Counted from the stretch's first letter, positions 17,178 to 27,541 are shown. The stretch: DNA of 64,000 bases from Actinomyces sp. oral taxon 170 str. F0386 (GCF_000195595.1 NZ_GL882573.1:195570-259569); one strand, 5' to 3'. Numbers and translations: made by a program. Notes: generated by a model from the letters alone, not told the origin.

Positions 17178-19778
17178 ATGTTTGAACGCTTTACCGACCG
17201 CGCCCGCCGCGTCGTCGTGCTCGCGCAGGACGAGGCGCGGGCCCTCAACCACAACTACATCGGCACCGAGCACCTCCTTCTCGGCCTCATTCACGAGGGC
17301 GAGGGAGTTGCCGCCAAGGCGCTGGAGTCCATGGACATCTCCCTGGACGCCGTGCGCAGCCAGGTCATCGAGATCATCGGTGAGGGCCAGTCCGCCCCCA
17401 CCGGCCACATCCCCTTCACTCCGCGCGGCAAGAAGGTCTTCGAGCTCTCCATGCGCGAGGCCCTCCAGCTCGGCCACAACTACATCGGTACCGAGCACCT
17501 GCTGCTCGGCCTGCTGCGCGAGGGCGAGGGGGTCGCCGCCCAGGTCCTCACCAACCTCGGTGGGGACCTGTCCAGCGTGCGCCAGACCGTCATGCAGATG
17601 CTCTCGGGCTACGAGGGCAAGGAGACGGTCAACGCCGGCGGCCCCTCCAAGGAGGGCACGCCGTCGGGCAGCGCCATCCTGGACCAGTTCGGCCGCAACC
17701 TCACCGCAGCCGCCCGCGAGGGCAAGCTGGACCCGGTCATCGGCCGCAAGAAGGAGATGGAGAGGGTCATGCAGGTCCTCTCCCGGCGCACCAAGAACAA
17801 CCCCGTCCTCATCGGGGAGCCGGGCGTGGGCAAGACCGCCGTTGTCGAAGGCCTGAGCCAGGCCATCGTTCACGGTGACGTCCCCGAGACCCTGCGTGAC
17901 AAGCAGCTCTACTCCCTGGACATGGGCTCGCTCGTGGCCGGCTCGCGCTACCGCGGCGACTTCGAGGAGCGTCTCAAGAAGGTCCTCAAGGAGGTGCGCA
18001 CCCGCGGCGACATCGTCCTGTTCATCGACGAGATCCACACACTCGTCGGTGCCGGCGCCGCCGAGGGGGCTGTCGACGCCGCCTCCATCCTCAAGCCCAT
18101 GCTGGCCCGCGGCGAGCTCCAGACCATCGGGGCCACCACCCTGGAGGAGTACCGCAAGATCGAGAAGGACGCCGCCCTGGAGCGCCGCTTCCAGCCGGTG
18201 ACCGTCGACCAGCCCAGCATCGAGGAGACCATCGGCATCCTCACCGGTCTGCGCGACCGCTACGAGGCCTTCCACCGCATCGTCATCACCGATGAGGCCA
18301 TCGAGGCCGCCGCCAAGCTCGCCGACCGCTACATCAACGACCGCTTCCTGCCGGACAAGGCCATCGACCTGGTCGACGAGGCCGGCGCCCGCCTGCGCAT
18401 CCGCCGCATGACGGCCCCGCCCGAGCTGCGCGAGATCGACGAGAAGATCGCCGAGGTCAAGCGGGAGAAGGAGTCCGCGATCGACGACCAGGACTTCGAG
18501 CGCGCCGCCTCCCTGCGCGACGACGAGCGCCGCCTGGCCGACGAGCGCGCCGCCAAGGAGAAGGCCTGGAAGTCCGGTGACCTCGACCAGGTCGCCGAGG
18601 TCGACGAGGCGCTCATCGCCGAGGTCCTGGCCATGTCCACCGGTATCCCGGTGGTCAAGCTGACCGAGGCCGAGTCCGCCAAGCTCCTCAACATGGAGAC
18701 CGAGCTCCACAAGCGCATCATCGGCCAGAACAAGGCCATCGAGGCGCTGTCGAAGTCGATCCGCCGCACTCGCGCCGGCCTGAAGGATCCCAAGCGCCCC
18801 GGCGGCTCCTTCATCTTCGCCGGCCCCACCGGCGTGGGGAAGACCGAGCTGGCCAAGGCCCTGGCGGAGTTCCTGTTCGACGACGAGGACGCCCTCATCC
18901 AGCTCGACATGTCCGAGTTCGCCGAGAAGCACACGGTCTCGCGGCTCTTCGGTGCCCCTCCCGGCTACGTCGGCTACGACGAGGGCGGCCAGCTCACCGA
19001 GAAGGTGCGCCGTCGACCCTTCTCCGTGGTGCTGTTCGACGAGGTCGAGAAGGCCCACCCGGACATCTTCAACTCCCTGCTGCAGATCCTGGAGGACGGG
19101 CACCTCTCCGACGCTCAGGGTCGCGTGGTGGACTTCAAGAACACCGTCATCATCATGACGACCAACCTCGGCTCCAAGGACATCGGCAAGTCGGTGGCCA
19201 CCGGCTTCCAGTCCACCGAGTCCGGCGCCATGGACTACGAGGAGATGAAGTCGCACGTCAACCGCGAGCTCAAGCAGCAGTTCCGGCCCGAGTTCCTCAA
19301 CCGCGTCGACGACCTCATCGTCTTCCCGCAGCTGACCAAGGAGGAGGTGCGCCAGATCGTCGACCTCATGGTCGCGCGCCTCGACAAGCGCCTGGCCGAG
19401 CAGCAGATGACTATCGAGCTGACCGACGCCGCCAAGGACCTCCTGGCCGAGCGCGGCTTCGACCCGGTGCTCGGCGCCCGTCCGCTGCGCCGCGCCATCC
19501 AGCGCGACATCGAGGACGCTCTGAGCGAGAAGATCCTCTTCGGGGAGATCGAGCGGGGCCAGAAGGTCATCGTCGACGCCGAGGGCGAGTCCATCCTGGG
19601 CGAGTTCATCTTCCGCGGTGAGCCCTGGGAGCAGGGCGAGGCCGAGGTCGCCGCGCTGCGCGAGGCCGAGGAGGCCGCGGCCGGCGGCGGGGGAGGGGCC
19701 TCCAGTCCGCTGCGCATTCCCTCGACGCCGATCGGTCGCGACGGCGGCGCGTCGCCGGCCGCCGAGCCCGGTCACTGA
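17178..19778 (+). CDS. clpC: ClpC AAA+ unfoldase
   Basis: An 866-residue class 1 Clp/Hsp100 ATPase that unfolds proteins for degradation by ClpP. The order is two Clp N-terminal repeats (1-150, each containing [12 protein letters not shown]), AAA domain 1 with Walker [10 protein letters not shown] (about residue 214), a UVR-containing middle domain (about 420-465), and AAA domain 2 with Walker [10 protein letters not shown] (about residue 549) and the YVGYDEGG pore loop. The ATG at 17178 follows GAGGAGG. The C-terminus ends in a Gly/Pro-rich tail. The gene stands alone, with a terminator hairpin 29 bases after its stop. Confidence 0.97.
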   Translation: MFERFTDRARRVVVLAQDEARALNHNYIGTEHLLLGLIHEGEGVAAKALESMDISLDAVRSQVIEIIGEGQSAPTGHIPFTPRGKKVFELSMREALQLGHNYIGTEHLLLGLLREGEGVAAQVLTNLGGDLSSVRQTVMQMLSGYEGKETVNAGGPSKEGTPSGSAILDQFGRNLTAAAREGKLDPVIGRKKEMERVMQVLSRRTKNNPVLIGEPGVGKTAVVEGLSQAIVHGDVPETLRDKQLYSLDMGSLVAGSRYRGDFEERLKKVLKEVRTRGDIVLFIDEIHTLVGAGAAEGAVDAASILKPMLARGELQTIGATTLEEYRKIEKDAALERRFQPVTVDQPSIEETIGILTGLRDRYEAFHRIVITDEAIEAAAKLADRYINDRFLPDKAIDLVDEAGARLRIRRMTAPPELREIDEKIAEVKREKESAIDDQDFERAASLRDDERRLADERAAKEKAWKSGDLDQVAEVDEALIAEVLAMSTGIPVVKLTEAESAKLLNMETELHKRIIGQNKAIEALSKSIRRTRAGLKDPKRPGGSFIFAGPTGVGKTELAKALAEFLFDDEDALIQLDMSEFAEKHTVSRLFGAPPGYVGYDEGGQLTEKVRRRPFSVVLFDEVEKAHPDIFNSLLQILEDGHLSDAQGRVVDFKNTVIIMTTNLGSKDIGKSVATGFQSTESGAMDYEEMKSHVNRELKQQFRPEFLNRVDDLIVFPQLTKEEVRQIVDLMVARLDKRLAEQQMTIELTDAAKDLLAERGFDPVLGARPLRRAIQRDIEDALSEKILFGEIERGQKVIVDAEGESILGEFIFRGEPWEQGEAEVAALREAEEAAAGGGGGASSPLRIPSTPIGRDGGASPAAEPGH

Positions 19779-19806
19779 GAGGTCCGAGCCTCTTTGTCGG
19801 TTTCAT

Positions 19807-19844
19807 ACGATGGGCCGCAACCCAGCCGGGTTGTGGCCCATCGT
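19807..19844 (+). terminator. Terminator hairpin after clpC
   Basis: A 17-bp stem beginning ACGATGGGCCGCAACCC, with one G-T pair, around the loop AGCC, 29 bases beyond the clpC stop. The remaining 500 bases before the pelG-like start are AT-richer in places (near 20037-20060) and probably hold its promoter. No gene is apparent there. Confidence 0.8.
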
Positions 19845-20344
19845 CGTCGGTCTCGCCCGGGGCCTCCGCCTGCGTCCCGGCCCTGTGTCAATCACAGGGG
19901 AGTGGAGCGTGCGCAACGGCCCTGGAGTCGTATTCTTCCAGGTGGTGGCTATCTCACCAGGAGCCAGAACCTTGCGGGTGGTCGCCGGCTGTCGTGAATA
20001 TTCACAGGGCGAGGCCCTGCAACCATGGCATACCCGACAGGCTGAATATTTAACGAAACCTGAGTGGGTTGAGAGAATAGCCTGAAAGTTGGGTCTGACC
20101 ATCTCATGCGCGCCCTCTGCCGGATACAGTGGGGTGACGCTCCGGCGAAAGTCGTCCCTGGGACCTGGTCGGTCGGTGTCGTCGCTCCGCGTCGTGCGGG
20201 GCTGTCCAACCGTCTCTGCCCGTACTCGTCTCACGTCCAACCTGCCCGCCCTCATTCAGGCTGCCGTTGCGCTCCTCACCACGTACTGAATGCCCGGCTC
20301 GGATCGTCCATGCGTGCTCTCGCATCATTGGTGCCACTACTCCC

Positions 20345-21793
20345 ATGACACAACTCAGATACGAACCGCGACATTTTCATCAGCACCGTTTTCCGCGCTT
20401 GCGGACCGCCAACTCTGCTGCGGCCCTGGGCGCCGTCGGCGTCGTGACGGTGGCGCTGCCCTGGATCTCCTGGCCGCCGGTCGCAACGATCGGTGTCCTG
20501 GTCGTCACCGTTCTCATCGGTCTGGGACTCATCACGGCGCCCCCCACCCGGGCGCTCAAGCGCGGTGGCATCGCCCCCGGGGCCCGCTGGAGCTGGGGCG
20601 CGGCCATGCTCCTGGGAATGTCACCGGCGATCCTGCTGGGGCTGAGCTTCCCCGTCGTCTCCCAGAAGATGGCCGCCAGCCAGGTCGACGGCACGGGGCT
20701 GCCGGTCATCGTCCTGAGCGTGTCGGTGGCGGTGCCCTGGCTCAGTCAGGTCATCGGCACTCCCGTCTACCGCCTCCTGGGCGACTCGATCGGGCGTGGC
20801 CCCCGGGCGGTCCTGGAGCGCTACTGCTCCATCTGGCCGGCCCTGTTCCTGTGGGCGCTCGTTCCCACGGCGCTGGAGATCCTCGTCGTGGCCACCGTGA
20901 CCGGTTGGAACCTTCACGTCATGGGCGTGCACACCGCGCTGCTCCTCCTGCACGTCGTCTTCGTCCAGTCGCTCATCGTCGCCGACGTCTCGGGCCGACG
21001 CCGCCTGTGGTCGGTGGGGTGGCTCTTCTACGCCGTCGCCCTCATCGCCGAGCCCACCTGGTGGTATCTGCCCCCGCTGCTGGGCACCCTCAGCCAGGTG
21101 CTGTCCATGGGGCGGTCCCTGGGCAGGATCCTGCGGCTCCGGGCGGTGTCCACCGGCATCCTCGTGCAGGACATGCTCCGAGGTGCGATCCTGGGGGGAG
21201 TGCTGTGGTCAGACAAGTTCTTCCTCTTCCTGGGCGCCGGTCGCGACTTCGACGTGGCGCTGGTCTACCTGTGCCTCCAGCCCGCCGTCGTCGCCTACTG
21301 CTACTACTTCGCGGTCACCGCCCCCCGGGTCAACACCGAGATCGCCATGTTCCAGACGGTTCTCAAGCAGGAGGGCATGGCCAGCCTGCGAGACCGTGGG
21401 CGCACCCTGCGCCGGCTGCTGGACGCCAGCCTCATCCGCGCCTGCGTCGTGGGGGTCGCCGGCGTCATCGTCGTCATCTGCTCCATGGCACTCATGGCGC
21501 CGCAGCAGGTGCCCCTGGTCCTCGAGGTGTGCCTCTCCTCGACCCTGTTCACGGTGCTGACGCTCCTGTGCTACGAGATCGATCACATCGGTGACTCGAC
21601 CACCGCCCTGCTCCTGTCCGGTGTCCACGTGGCTGTCGCCGCGGCCCTGCTGCTGCGGGTGGCCGGCGTCGGTGCCTACCTGCCGCTGGCCGGCGTCGAC
21701 CTGGCGCTGTGCGCGCTGGGCCTGCTGCTCTACCGCAGGCGGTGGGCCGCGCCCGAGTACTCCTTCTTCTGGGGAAAGGCCATGTCCTGGTGA
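20345..21793 (+). CDS. pelG: PelG-like polysaccharide exporter membrane protein
   Basis: About 482 residues with roughly twelve transmembrane helices and the general character of PelG, the flippase-like inner-membrane protein of the Pel exopolysaccharide system. The main support is its neighbour: it overlaps by four bases (GTGA) a gene with clear PelF character, and pelF-pelG form the conserved core of Pel clusters in Gram-positive bacteria. The start is uncertain; ATG 20345 begins a basic, His-rich N-terminus but has no obvious ribosome-binding site. No pelD, pelE or pelA gene is in the window. Confidence 0.72.
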   Translation: MTQLRYEPRHFHQHRFPRLRTANSAAALGAVGVVTVALPWISWPPVATIGVLVVTVLIGLGLITAPPTRALKRGGIAPGARWSWGAAMLLGMSPAILLGLSFPVVSQKMAASQVDGTGLPVIVLSVSVAVPWLSQVIGTPVYRLLGDSIGRGPRAVLERYCSIWPALFLWALVPTALEILVVATVTGWNLHVMGVHTALLLLHVVFVQSLIVADVSGRRRLWSVGWLFYAVALIAEPTWWYLPPLLGTLSQVLSMGRSLGRILRLRAVSTGILVQDMLRGAILGGVLWSDKFFLFLGAGRDFDVALVYLCLQPAVVAYCYYFAVTAPRVNTEIAMFQTVLKQEGMASLRDRGRTLRRLLDASLIRACVVGVAGVIVVICSMALMAPQQVPLVLEVCLSSTLFTVLTLLCYEIDHIGDSTTALLLSGVHVAVAAALLLRVAGVGAYLPLAGVDLALCALGLLLYRRRWAAPEYSFFWGKAMSW

Positions 21794-24336
21794 GCTCCTC
21801 GTCGTCCTTCCGCGCCCGGCTGGAGAGCCTTCCGCTGCGCTACTCGGCGCCGGCCGGCGGCTACGCCCCGATGCCCAGCCCCGACGACGCCGCCGGCATC
21901 GGCGACCGGGGCATGGAGACCGGCCACGCCGTCAGGGTCGGCCTCGACGGCTACGGCATCGTCGCCTCCGAGCCGCCGAGACGCGAGGCCGCTCGCAGCG
22001 CCCCGACCGTGAGCGAGTCGGTCTCCACTCCCGAGGTCCCGGCGGCGCCGATCTTCGGTGTCGTCCAGGCCCCGGCCCCGGCCGGCTACGGCGTGGTCCA
22101 GCCGCGTCCCCGCAGCCCGGAGCCGGCCACCTCCTCCTCCAAGACGGCCGACGTTCTGGACTCTCCGATCTTCGGGGCCGTGAGGTCCTCGGCCGCCTCG
22201 GCGGCATCATCGGTCGAGTCCAGGGCGTCCGCGCCTCATACGGCGCCGACGGCCGACACCGCTGACATCGCCGGTACCGAGGGCGCTGCGGACACTGTGG
22301 ACACCATTGCGGCCGCCGGCACTGCCGACGCTGTCGGCACCACGGAGGCCGCCTTCCCAACGCGCCCCGCGCCGTCGGCCTCTGTGCAGACGACCTACGG
22401 GATCGTCCCGCCCTCGCCCGCCGTCTCGGCGCCCCTCCAGGAGGCGGTGCGACCTGCGCAGACGCAGGCTCCCGCCTCGGCGCAGTCCGTGCCGACGACT
22501 CCAGCCGGGACGGGCCCGATGGAACTGAACCCCCCGGAGCGCACGGAGCCCCTCATCCCCACCGCCATCGCCTGGGAGTCCGTGGCCTCGGCCGCCTCCG
22601 ACGCCGCCGCGCGGCCCCTGTCTGAGCAGGCCGCCCAGGACGACTCCGAGGCCGAGGCTGCGTCCGCCGGCGCGGCAGAGCTCTTCCAGGTCCCCGAGGA
22701 GCCTGAGCCGGAGCCCGACGACGACGCCCTGCCCGACGGCGTCCCCGAGGACGGCGTCTACGTCGACGTCGACGTCGCCATCGTCATGGAGTCCACCTAC
22801 CCCTACCTCAAGGGCGGCGTCTCCGCGGTGGTTCACGACATTATCACCGGCAACCCCGACCTCACCTTCGGGATCATCCACATCACCTGGGACTCCCACT
22901 CACCGCTCAAGGACCTCTACGGGATGCCGGACAACGTCGCCTGGGTGAGGGTCCTCTACCTGTCCATGGAGGAGCACCAGGAGGACTTCCTGCGCGCCCG
23001 CCCCCGCGACCTGCGCATGAACCGCCGCCAGCGCCGTGAGCTGTCCCGCCGCATCCTGGGCGCCATGCTCGCCCTGGCTCAGGAGGGCCGCACCGAGCCG
23101 CTGTGGGAGATCATCAGCGAGGGCCTGAGCGCCTCACGGCGATACCCGGTCTGGGCGATCCTGGGGACGCGCGAGTTCATGGAGGCCTACCACGACATGA
23201 TGCCGGACCTGGGCATGTCGATGACCGACATCTTCTGGTGCCTGCGTGATTTCTTCTCCCTGGCCTACGCGGTCCTGGCCGAGCCGGTCCCGCGCGCCGC
23301 GGTCTACCACGCCCACACCACCGGCTACGCCATGCTGCTGAGCGTCAACGCCGCCCGTGAGCACGGCACCCGGGTGCTGCTCACCGAGCACAACCTCTAC
23401 GTGCGCGACACGGTTAACACCCTCCTGGAGCGCAGGCTGGACCTCAACATCAAGCTCACCGACTACCGCACCTTCGACGTCACCGGGCGCGAGCGCATGT
23501 GGATGGCCTGGTGGCTGGAGATGGGGCGCCTGTGCTACCCCTACGCCTACTCCTCCACCTACCTCTACCCGCGGGCCATCACCGAGGCCAACGAGCTCGG
23601 CGGTGACGCCGGGCGGGCCATCGTCATCCCCAACGGCATCGTCACCTCCGAGTTCGACGCCTCCTACGCCGCCCGCCTGGCCGCCATCGAGGAGATCAAG
23701 AAGGAGGGCGCGGACAAGCACCTGTGGAAGCTCGTCTACATCGCCCGTGTTGTGCCCATCAAGGGGCTGCTGGACATGATCGACTCGGTGCGCCTCATGG
23801 TGGACCGGGGCCTGAACATCCACCTGGACGTGTGCGGGCCCACCGAGCACATGCCCTCCTACTTCGAGCAGTGCCTGACCCGCATCGTCGAGCAGGGGCT
23901 GGAGAGCGTCATCACCATCCGCGGCACCGTCAAGGTACGCGAGCTTCTGCCCGAGTTCGACCTGTTCGTCCTGCCCAGCTACAACGAGGGCCTGCCCGTC
24001 GTCTCCCTGGAGACCATGGGGGCAGGCATCCCCACGGTGAGCACCGATGTCGGCGCGGTGCGCTCCGTCGTTGAGGACCTGATCGTCACCGAGGACGGGC
24101 AGACCTGGGACCCCTGCGGCATCATCATCGAGCCCGGTGACCCCACCGTCATGGCGGACAAGGTCCAGGAGGTCATCGGCGACGTCGAGCTCTACGAGCG
24201 CCTGAGCCTCAACGCCCGCGGCCGCGTGGAGGCCGCCTACGACCTGGTCAAGGTCAACGCCTCCTACAACAAGATCTACCGCCAGGGCGGCGCCGGCGCG
24301 CAGGCCCGCCCCTGTACCGACCAAGGAGGAGCATGA
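21790..24336 (+). CDS. pelF: PelF-like GT4 glycosyltransferase with long disordered N-terminus
   Basis: 848 residues from GTG 21790. Residues about 320-840 are a PelF-type glycosyltransferase: VAIVMESTYPYLKGGVS, then a Rossmann-type C-terminal half with NEGLPVVSLETMGAGIPTV (the EX7E region). In Pel synthesis PelF is thought to polymerise a UDP-activated amino sugar in the cytoplasm. The first 320 or so residues are Ala/Ser/Pro-rich, predicted disordered, and repeat a [YF]G[IV]V motif (GYGIV, FGVV, GYGVV, TYGIV); ordinary PelF proteins of about 500 residues lack this. The start is coupled to pelG (GTGA), and its stop overlaps the next start (ATGA). Confidence 0.84.
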   Translation: MSSSSSFRARLESLPLRYSAPAGGYAPMPSPDDAAGIGDRGMETGHAVRVGLDGYGIVASEPPRREAARSAPTVSESVSTPEVPAAPIFGVVQAPAPAGYGVVQPRPRSPEPATSSSKTADVLDSPIFGAVRSSAASAASSVESRASAPHTAPTADTADIAGTEGAADTVDTIAAAGTADAVGTTEAAFPTRPAPSASVQTTYGIVPPSPAVSAPLQEAVRPAQTQAPASAQSVPTTPAGTGPMELNPPERTEPLIPTAIAWESVASAASDAAARPLSEQAAQDDSEAEAASAGAAELFQVPEEPEPEPDDDALPDGVPEDGVYVDVDVAIVMESTYPYLKGGVSAVVHDIITGNPDLTFGIIHITWDSHSPLKDLYGMPDNVAWVRVLYLSMEEHQEDFLRARPRDLRMNRRQRRELSRRILGAMLALAQEGRTEPLWEIISEGLSASRRYPVWAILGTREFMEAYHDMMPDLGMSMTDIFWCLRDFFSLAYAVLAEPVPRAAVYHAHTTGYAMLLSVNAAREHGTRVLLTEHNLYVRDTVNTLLERRLDLNIKLTDYRTFDVTGRERMWMAWWLEMGRLCYPYAYSSTYLYPRAITEANELGGDAGRAIVIPNGIVTSEFDASYAARLAAIEEIKKEGADKHLWKLVYIARVVPIKGLLDMIDSVRLMVDRGLNIHLDVCGPTEHMPSYFEQCLTRIVEQGLESVITIRGTVKVRELLPEFDLFVLPSYNEGLPVVSLETMGAGIPTVSTDVGAVRSVVEDLIVTEDGQTWDPCGIIIEPGDPTVMADKVQEVIGDVELYERLSLNARGRVEAAYDLVKVNASYNKIYRQGGAGAQARPCTDQGGA

Positions 24337-25442
24337 GGAGCAGCACCGGCGGCGTCGGCGCCTGGATCCGTTACGGCAACCCGCTCGAGCCCGGGGAGCT
24401 GGACTTCGCGATAGCCCACTACCGGGCCGCGATCCTCCAGCCCTGGGAGACCGAGGCCGCTGCCCGCCTCAAGGAGGCGCGCCCGGACATGACGGTCCTG
24501 GCCTACCGGTGCCTGTCCTCCACGCGCGACTTCGAGCCGGACTCCATGCGCGCCTCCGGGCTGTCCTACCGTGAAGCCCGCCGCCGAGGATGGCTCGCCA
24601 AGCGCGACAACGGCGACCTGGTGGAGTGGAGCACCTATCCCGGCCACTTCCAGGCCCGCGTGTGGGACCCCGGCTACCGCCGCCGCTGGGTGGAGGAGGT
24701 CTGCCAGGCCACCGCGGACACCGCCTTCGACGGCATCATGGCGGACAACGACGTCTTCGACGACTACTACGGCCTGAACCTCCCGTTGGAGGACATCGCT
24801 GATACCGCCGCCCTGCGAGCCGAGTTGAACATCTTCGTGGACCAGGTCGGGGCCGGTCTCAACGGCGTCGGCAAGATCCTCATCCCCAACGTGGCCGAGG
24901 CCCGCCGGGAACCTGGCCGCTGGGAGCGCCACTCGGCCTGGGGCGGGGGCTTCGACGAGTGCTGGCTGGGCTGGGGGGACCATCACCTCTTCGATGAGGC
25001 CACGGCCCTGGCCCAGATTCACGAGCTGCGAGGGCCGGGCCTGTCCATCGTGCGCACGCCCGACGGCGGGGGCGGCGGCTCCATGTCCGGTGCCCGCACG
25101 TCCCCCGGCCTCTACGGGCTGGCGGCCTTCTGGGTCTTCGGGGGAGGGGAGGGCGCCTACACGGCCACCGGTCACGACGACTACTCGCGCACTCCCTGGT
25201 TCCCCGCCCTCGACGCCGACCTGGGGCGCCCGCTGGGACGGCCCCGGAGGACCTCGGGCGCCTGGGTGCGCGAGTTCGAGGGCGGAGTGGCCGCCGTCGC
25301 GCTCGGCGAGGAGGGAGGCGGCACCGTGCGTCTCCCGGCGGGCCTCAGGTCACCGGGGCCCACCGGGGACCCGGACGGTGAGGCGCTGGCTCTGGAGGTG
25401 CACCTCAGCGCGCATCGTGGGATGATTGCCCTGCGTGCCTGA
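24333..25442 (+). CDS. Putative glycoside hydrolase (GHL15-like) coupled to pelFG
   Basis: A 369-residue TIM-barrel-like protein. The segments AILQPWETEAAARLKEARP, VLAYRCLSSTRDFEP, WDPGYRRRWVEEV and FDGIMADNDVFDDYYG follow the pattern of hypothetical glycosyl hydrolase family 15 and GH114-like endo-galactosaminidases; the acidic residues of MADNDVFDD are candidate catalytic ones. It overlaps pelF by ATGA. No signal peptide or membrane anchor is visible, so it appears cytoplasmic unless exported unusually. By context it probably acts on the Pel-like polymer or its lipid-free oligosaccharides, taking the place of the PelA hydrolase. Substrate unproven. Confidence 0.7.
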   Translation: MRSSTGGVGAWIRYGNPLEPGELDFAIAHYRAAILQPWETEAAARLKEARPDMTVLAYRCLSSTRDFEPDSMRASGLSYREARRRGWLAKRDNGDLVEWSTYPGHFQARVWDPGYRRRWVEEVCQATADTAFDGIMADNDVFDDYYGLNLPLEDIADTAALRAELNIFVDQVGAGLNGVGKILIPNVAEARREPGRWERHSAWGGGFDECWLGWGDHHLFDEATALAQIHELRGPGLSIVRTPDGGGGGSMSGARTSPGLYGLAAFWVFGGGEGAYTATGHDDYSRTPWFPALDADLGRPLGRPRRTSGAWVREFEGGVAAVALGEEGGGTVRLPAGLRSPGPTGDPDGEALALEVHLSAHRGMIALRA

Positions 25443-25644
25443 GTCATGACCCGGTTCGGCTCGTGCGAGATCCGATAATGGGACTAAAGACCTGTCAAAC
25501 GTTAGTCATGTTGGGTGGATCATTGACCTGCTTGACTTCCTGAGATCCCCGCCGTCCCGTACAGCGTTCTCTCGGGCAGGAAGCGCGGCGTCCGTCTCGG
25601 GCGGCGTCGACAGAGTTCCACAGGGCCCAGGACAAGGATGACCT

Positions 25645-27057
25645 ATGGCACAGACTTCCCAGAATAGCGCGGCGGACATCGCGCACAAGCCCATGATGAG
25701 CACTGCTCAGATCCTGCTGATGAACGTCGGATTCTTCGGCATCCAGTACTCCTTCGGCATGCAGCAGAACGCCATGTCGCCCATCTACCAGTTCCTCGGG
25801 GCTTCCGCTGACGAGATCCCCATCCTCAATCTGGCCGGACCCGTCACCGGCCTGCTCATCCAACCGCTCATCGGGGCGCTCTCGGACCGGACCTGGAGCG
25901 AGAAGTGGGGACGCCGTAAGCCCTTCTTCCTGATCGGGGCCGTCGGCTGCTCCGTGTTCCTGTTCCTCATGCCCTTCGTCACCGCCGTGTGGATGGCGGT
26001 GCTGTGCCTGTGGCTGCTGGACGCCTCGAACAACACGGCCATGGAGCCCTACCGGGCCTTCATCGGCGACCGCCTGCCCTCCAAGCAGCTCGCCAAGGGC
26101 TTCCTCGCCCAGTCCCTGTTCATCGGCGCCGGCTCGGCCCTGGCCGCCGGGACCCTCGTCGTTCTGGAGAAGACCCTGGCGGGCGCCACCGCCGCCGGCA
26201 TCCCCTACTGGGTCTTCGGCGCCTTCATGGTGGGCTCGGTGTGCTCCATCGGCTCGGTGCTCATCTCGGTGCTCTCCACCAAGGAGCTGCCGCCCACGCC
26301 GGAGGGCTTGGTCGAGCTCGAGCGCAAGAAGCGGGAGGAGGGCCCCTTCGGCTTCGTCAAGGACATCGGCGTCGCCATCGTCGAGATGCCCCGCGGCCTG
26401 AAGAAGATGGCCCTGGTCTACCTCTTCCAGTGGTACGCCATGAACGTCTTCTGGCAGTACCTGGGCCTCATGTGCGCCGTCACCTACTTCGGCGTGAACC
26501 TGTCCGACCCGGGGTACGCCGAGACCGAGGCCTTCAACAACGCCTCCGGCTTCGCCACCGGGCTCATGGTCGTCTACTACGTCTCCTGCACGGTCGTCGC
26601 CCTCTTCCTGGCGCGACTGGCCAACCGCATCGGCCCCAAGCACGTCCACACCGCGGCGCTGTGCCTCGCCGCCGTCTGCCTGGTCCTGCTCACCCGCATC
26701 GGCAGCCCCGGCCACACCGCGGTCCTCTACCTGCCCATGATCGGCATTGGTGTGGCCTGGGCTTCTATTACGGGCGTACCCTACATCATGGCCATTGAGA
26801 TGATCCGCAAGGAGCGCCGAGGCGTCTACATGGGCGTTATCAATATGATGATCGTCATCCCCCAGTTCATCCAGACCCTCACCTTCGGTCCCATTTACAA
26901 GCACCTGCTCGGCGATCACCCGGTCAACGCCCTGCTCTTCGTCGCAGTCTTCCTCATCATCGCCGGTCTGCTCATCGAGTGGATCGACACCGTCAAGGAC
27001 GCGGACCCGCGGGTGCGCGCCGCCGCCGTGTCCGCCACTGAGACTGCCGTGGCCTGA
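25645..27057 (+). CDS. MFS transporter of the sucrose/maltose (SUT/SLC45-like) type
   Basis: A 470-residue, 12-helix major facilitator protein. The loop between helices 2 and 3 reads GALSDRTWSEKWGRRKPFF, the GRRKP form typical of disaccharide-proton symporters of the plant SUT and bacterial SuxC/SLC45-like group. A sugar substrate such as sucrose, maltose or trehalose is likely but not readable from sequence. No sugar hydrolase, kinase or LacI regulator is adjacent. A 202-base gap separates it from the Pel-like trio, so it probably has its own promoter, and a Usp gene follows 28 bases after its stop. Confidence 0.82.
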   Translation: MAQTSQNSAADIAHKPMMSTAQILLMNVGFFGIQYSFGMQQNAMSPIYQFLGASADEIPILNLAGPVTGLLIQPLIGALSDRTWSEKWGRRKPFFLIGAVGCSVFLFLMPFVTAVWMAVLCLWLLDASNNTAMEPYRAFIGDRLPSKQLAKGFLAQSLFIGAGSALAAGTLVVLEKTLAGATAAGIPYWVFGAFMVGSVCSIGSVLISVLSTKELPPTPEGLVELERKKREEGPFGFVKDIGVAIVEMPRGLKKMALVYLFQWYAMNVFWQYLGLMCAVTYFGVNLSDPGYAETEAFNNASGFATGLMVVYYVSCTVVALFLARLANRIGPKHVHTAALCLAAVCLVLLTRIGSPGHTAVLYLPMIGIGVAWASITGVPYIMAIEMIRKERRGVYMGVINMMIVIPQFIQTLTFGPIYKHLLGDHPVNALLFVAVFLIIAGLLIEWIDTVKDADPRVRAAAVSATETAVA

Positions 27058-27085
27058 CCGGGTGCCCCACGAAAGGATGTCATCC

Positions 27086-27541
27086 GTGACCTATACCACC
27101 ATTGTCGCCGGAGTCGGCGATGTCGAGGCGAACACCCACGTCATCGATCGCGCCTGCGAGATGGCTCGCCTGTGCGACGCCGCTCTTCTCCTCGTCGCCG
27201 GCTTCGACCCCGTCTCGGCGCGGGACAAGGCTCGCATCAACGAGTCCGCCCCCGTCGCCGATGTGCGGGTCGTCGAGGCTCGGCTCACCGAGGACCAGGC
27301 CTACGCCGTCGTCGAGAAGGCGCGTGATACCGCCGTTGAGCGCGGCGTCGCCCTCGCCCAGGGCGTCGTCGTCGAGGGCACGGCGGTCGATGCCGTCACC
27401 CTCGTCACCTTGGAGACCGAGGCGGACCTCGTCATCGTCGGTTCCAAAGGCGTCGATTCGCTGTTCGGCCGCATCTTCGGAGCCGTCTCCGTCCAGGTGC
27501 TCCGCAAGTCGAAGTGCGACGTCCTCGTCGTCGTTCCCTAG
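27086..27541 (+). CDS. Universal stress protein (UspA family)
   Basis: About 151 residues, a single Usp domain. The ATP-binding motif G-x2-G-x9-G is present as GSKGVDSLFGRIFG near the C-terminus, followed by the typical CDVLVVVP ending. The GTG at 27086 is favoured because AAAGGA lies eight bases before it; an in-frame ATG at 27077 sits directly on that site. It is close behind the MFS gene and may be cotranscribed with it. A strong terminator follows. Confidence 0.85.
   Translation: MTYTTIVAGVGDVEANTHVIDRACEMARLCDAALLLVAGFDPVSARDKARINESAPVADVRVVEARLTEDQAYAVVEKARDTAVERGVALAQGVVVEGTAVDAVTLVTLETEADLVIVGSKGVDSLFGRIFGAVSVQVLRKSKCDVLVVVP

Noticed and set aside
17172..19775. A minus-strand open frame of about 867 codons opposite clpC, and similar long antisense frames opposite pstS, ppdK, ftsH and others
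   Set aside because: They are products of GC-biased third positions in strongly coding genes. Their translations are Gly/Leu/Asp/Val-rich with no family motifs.
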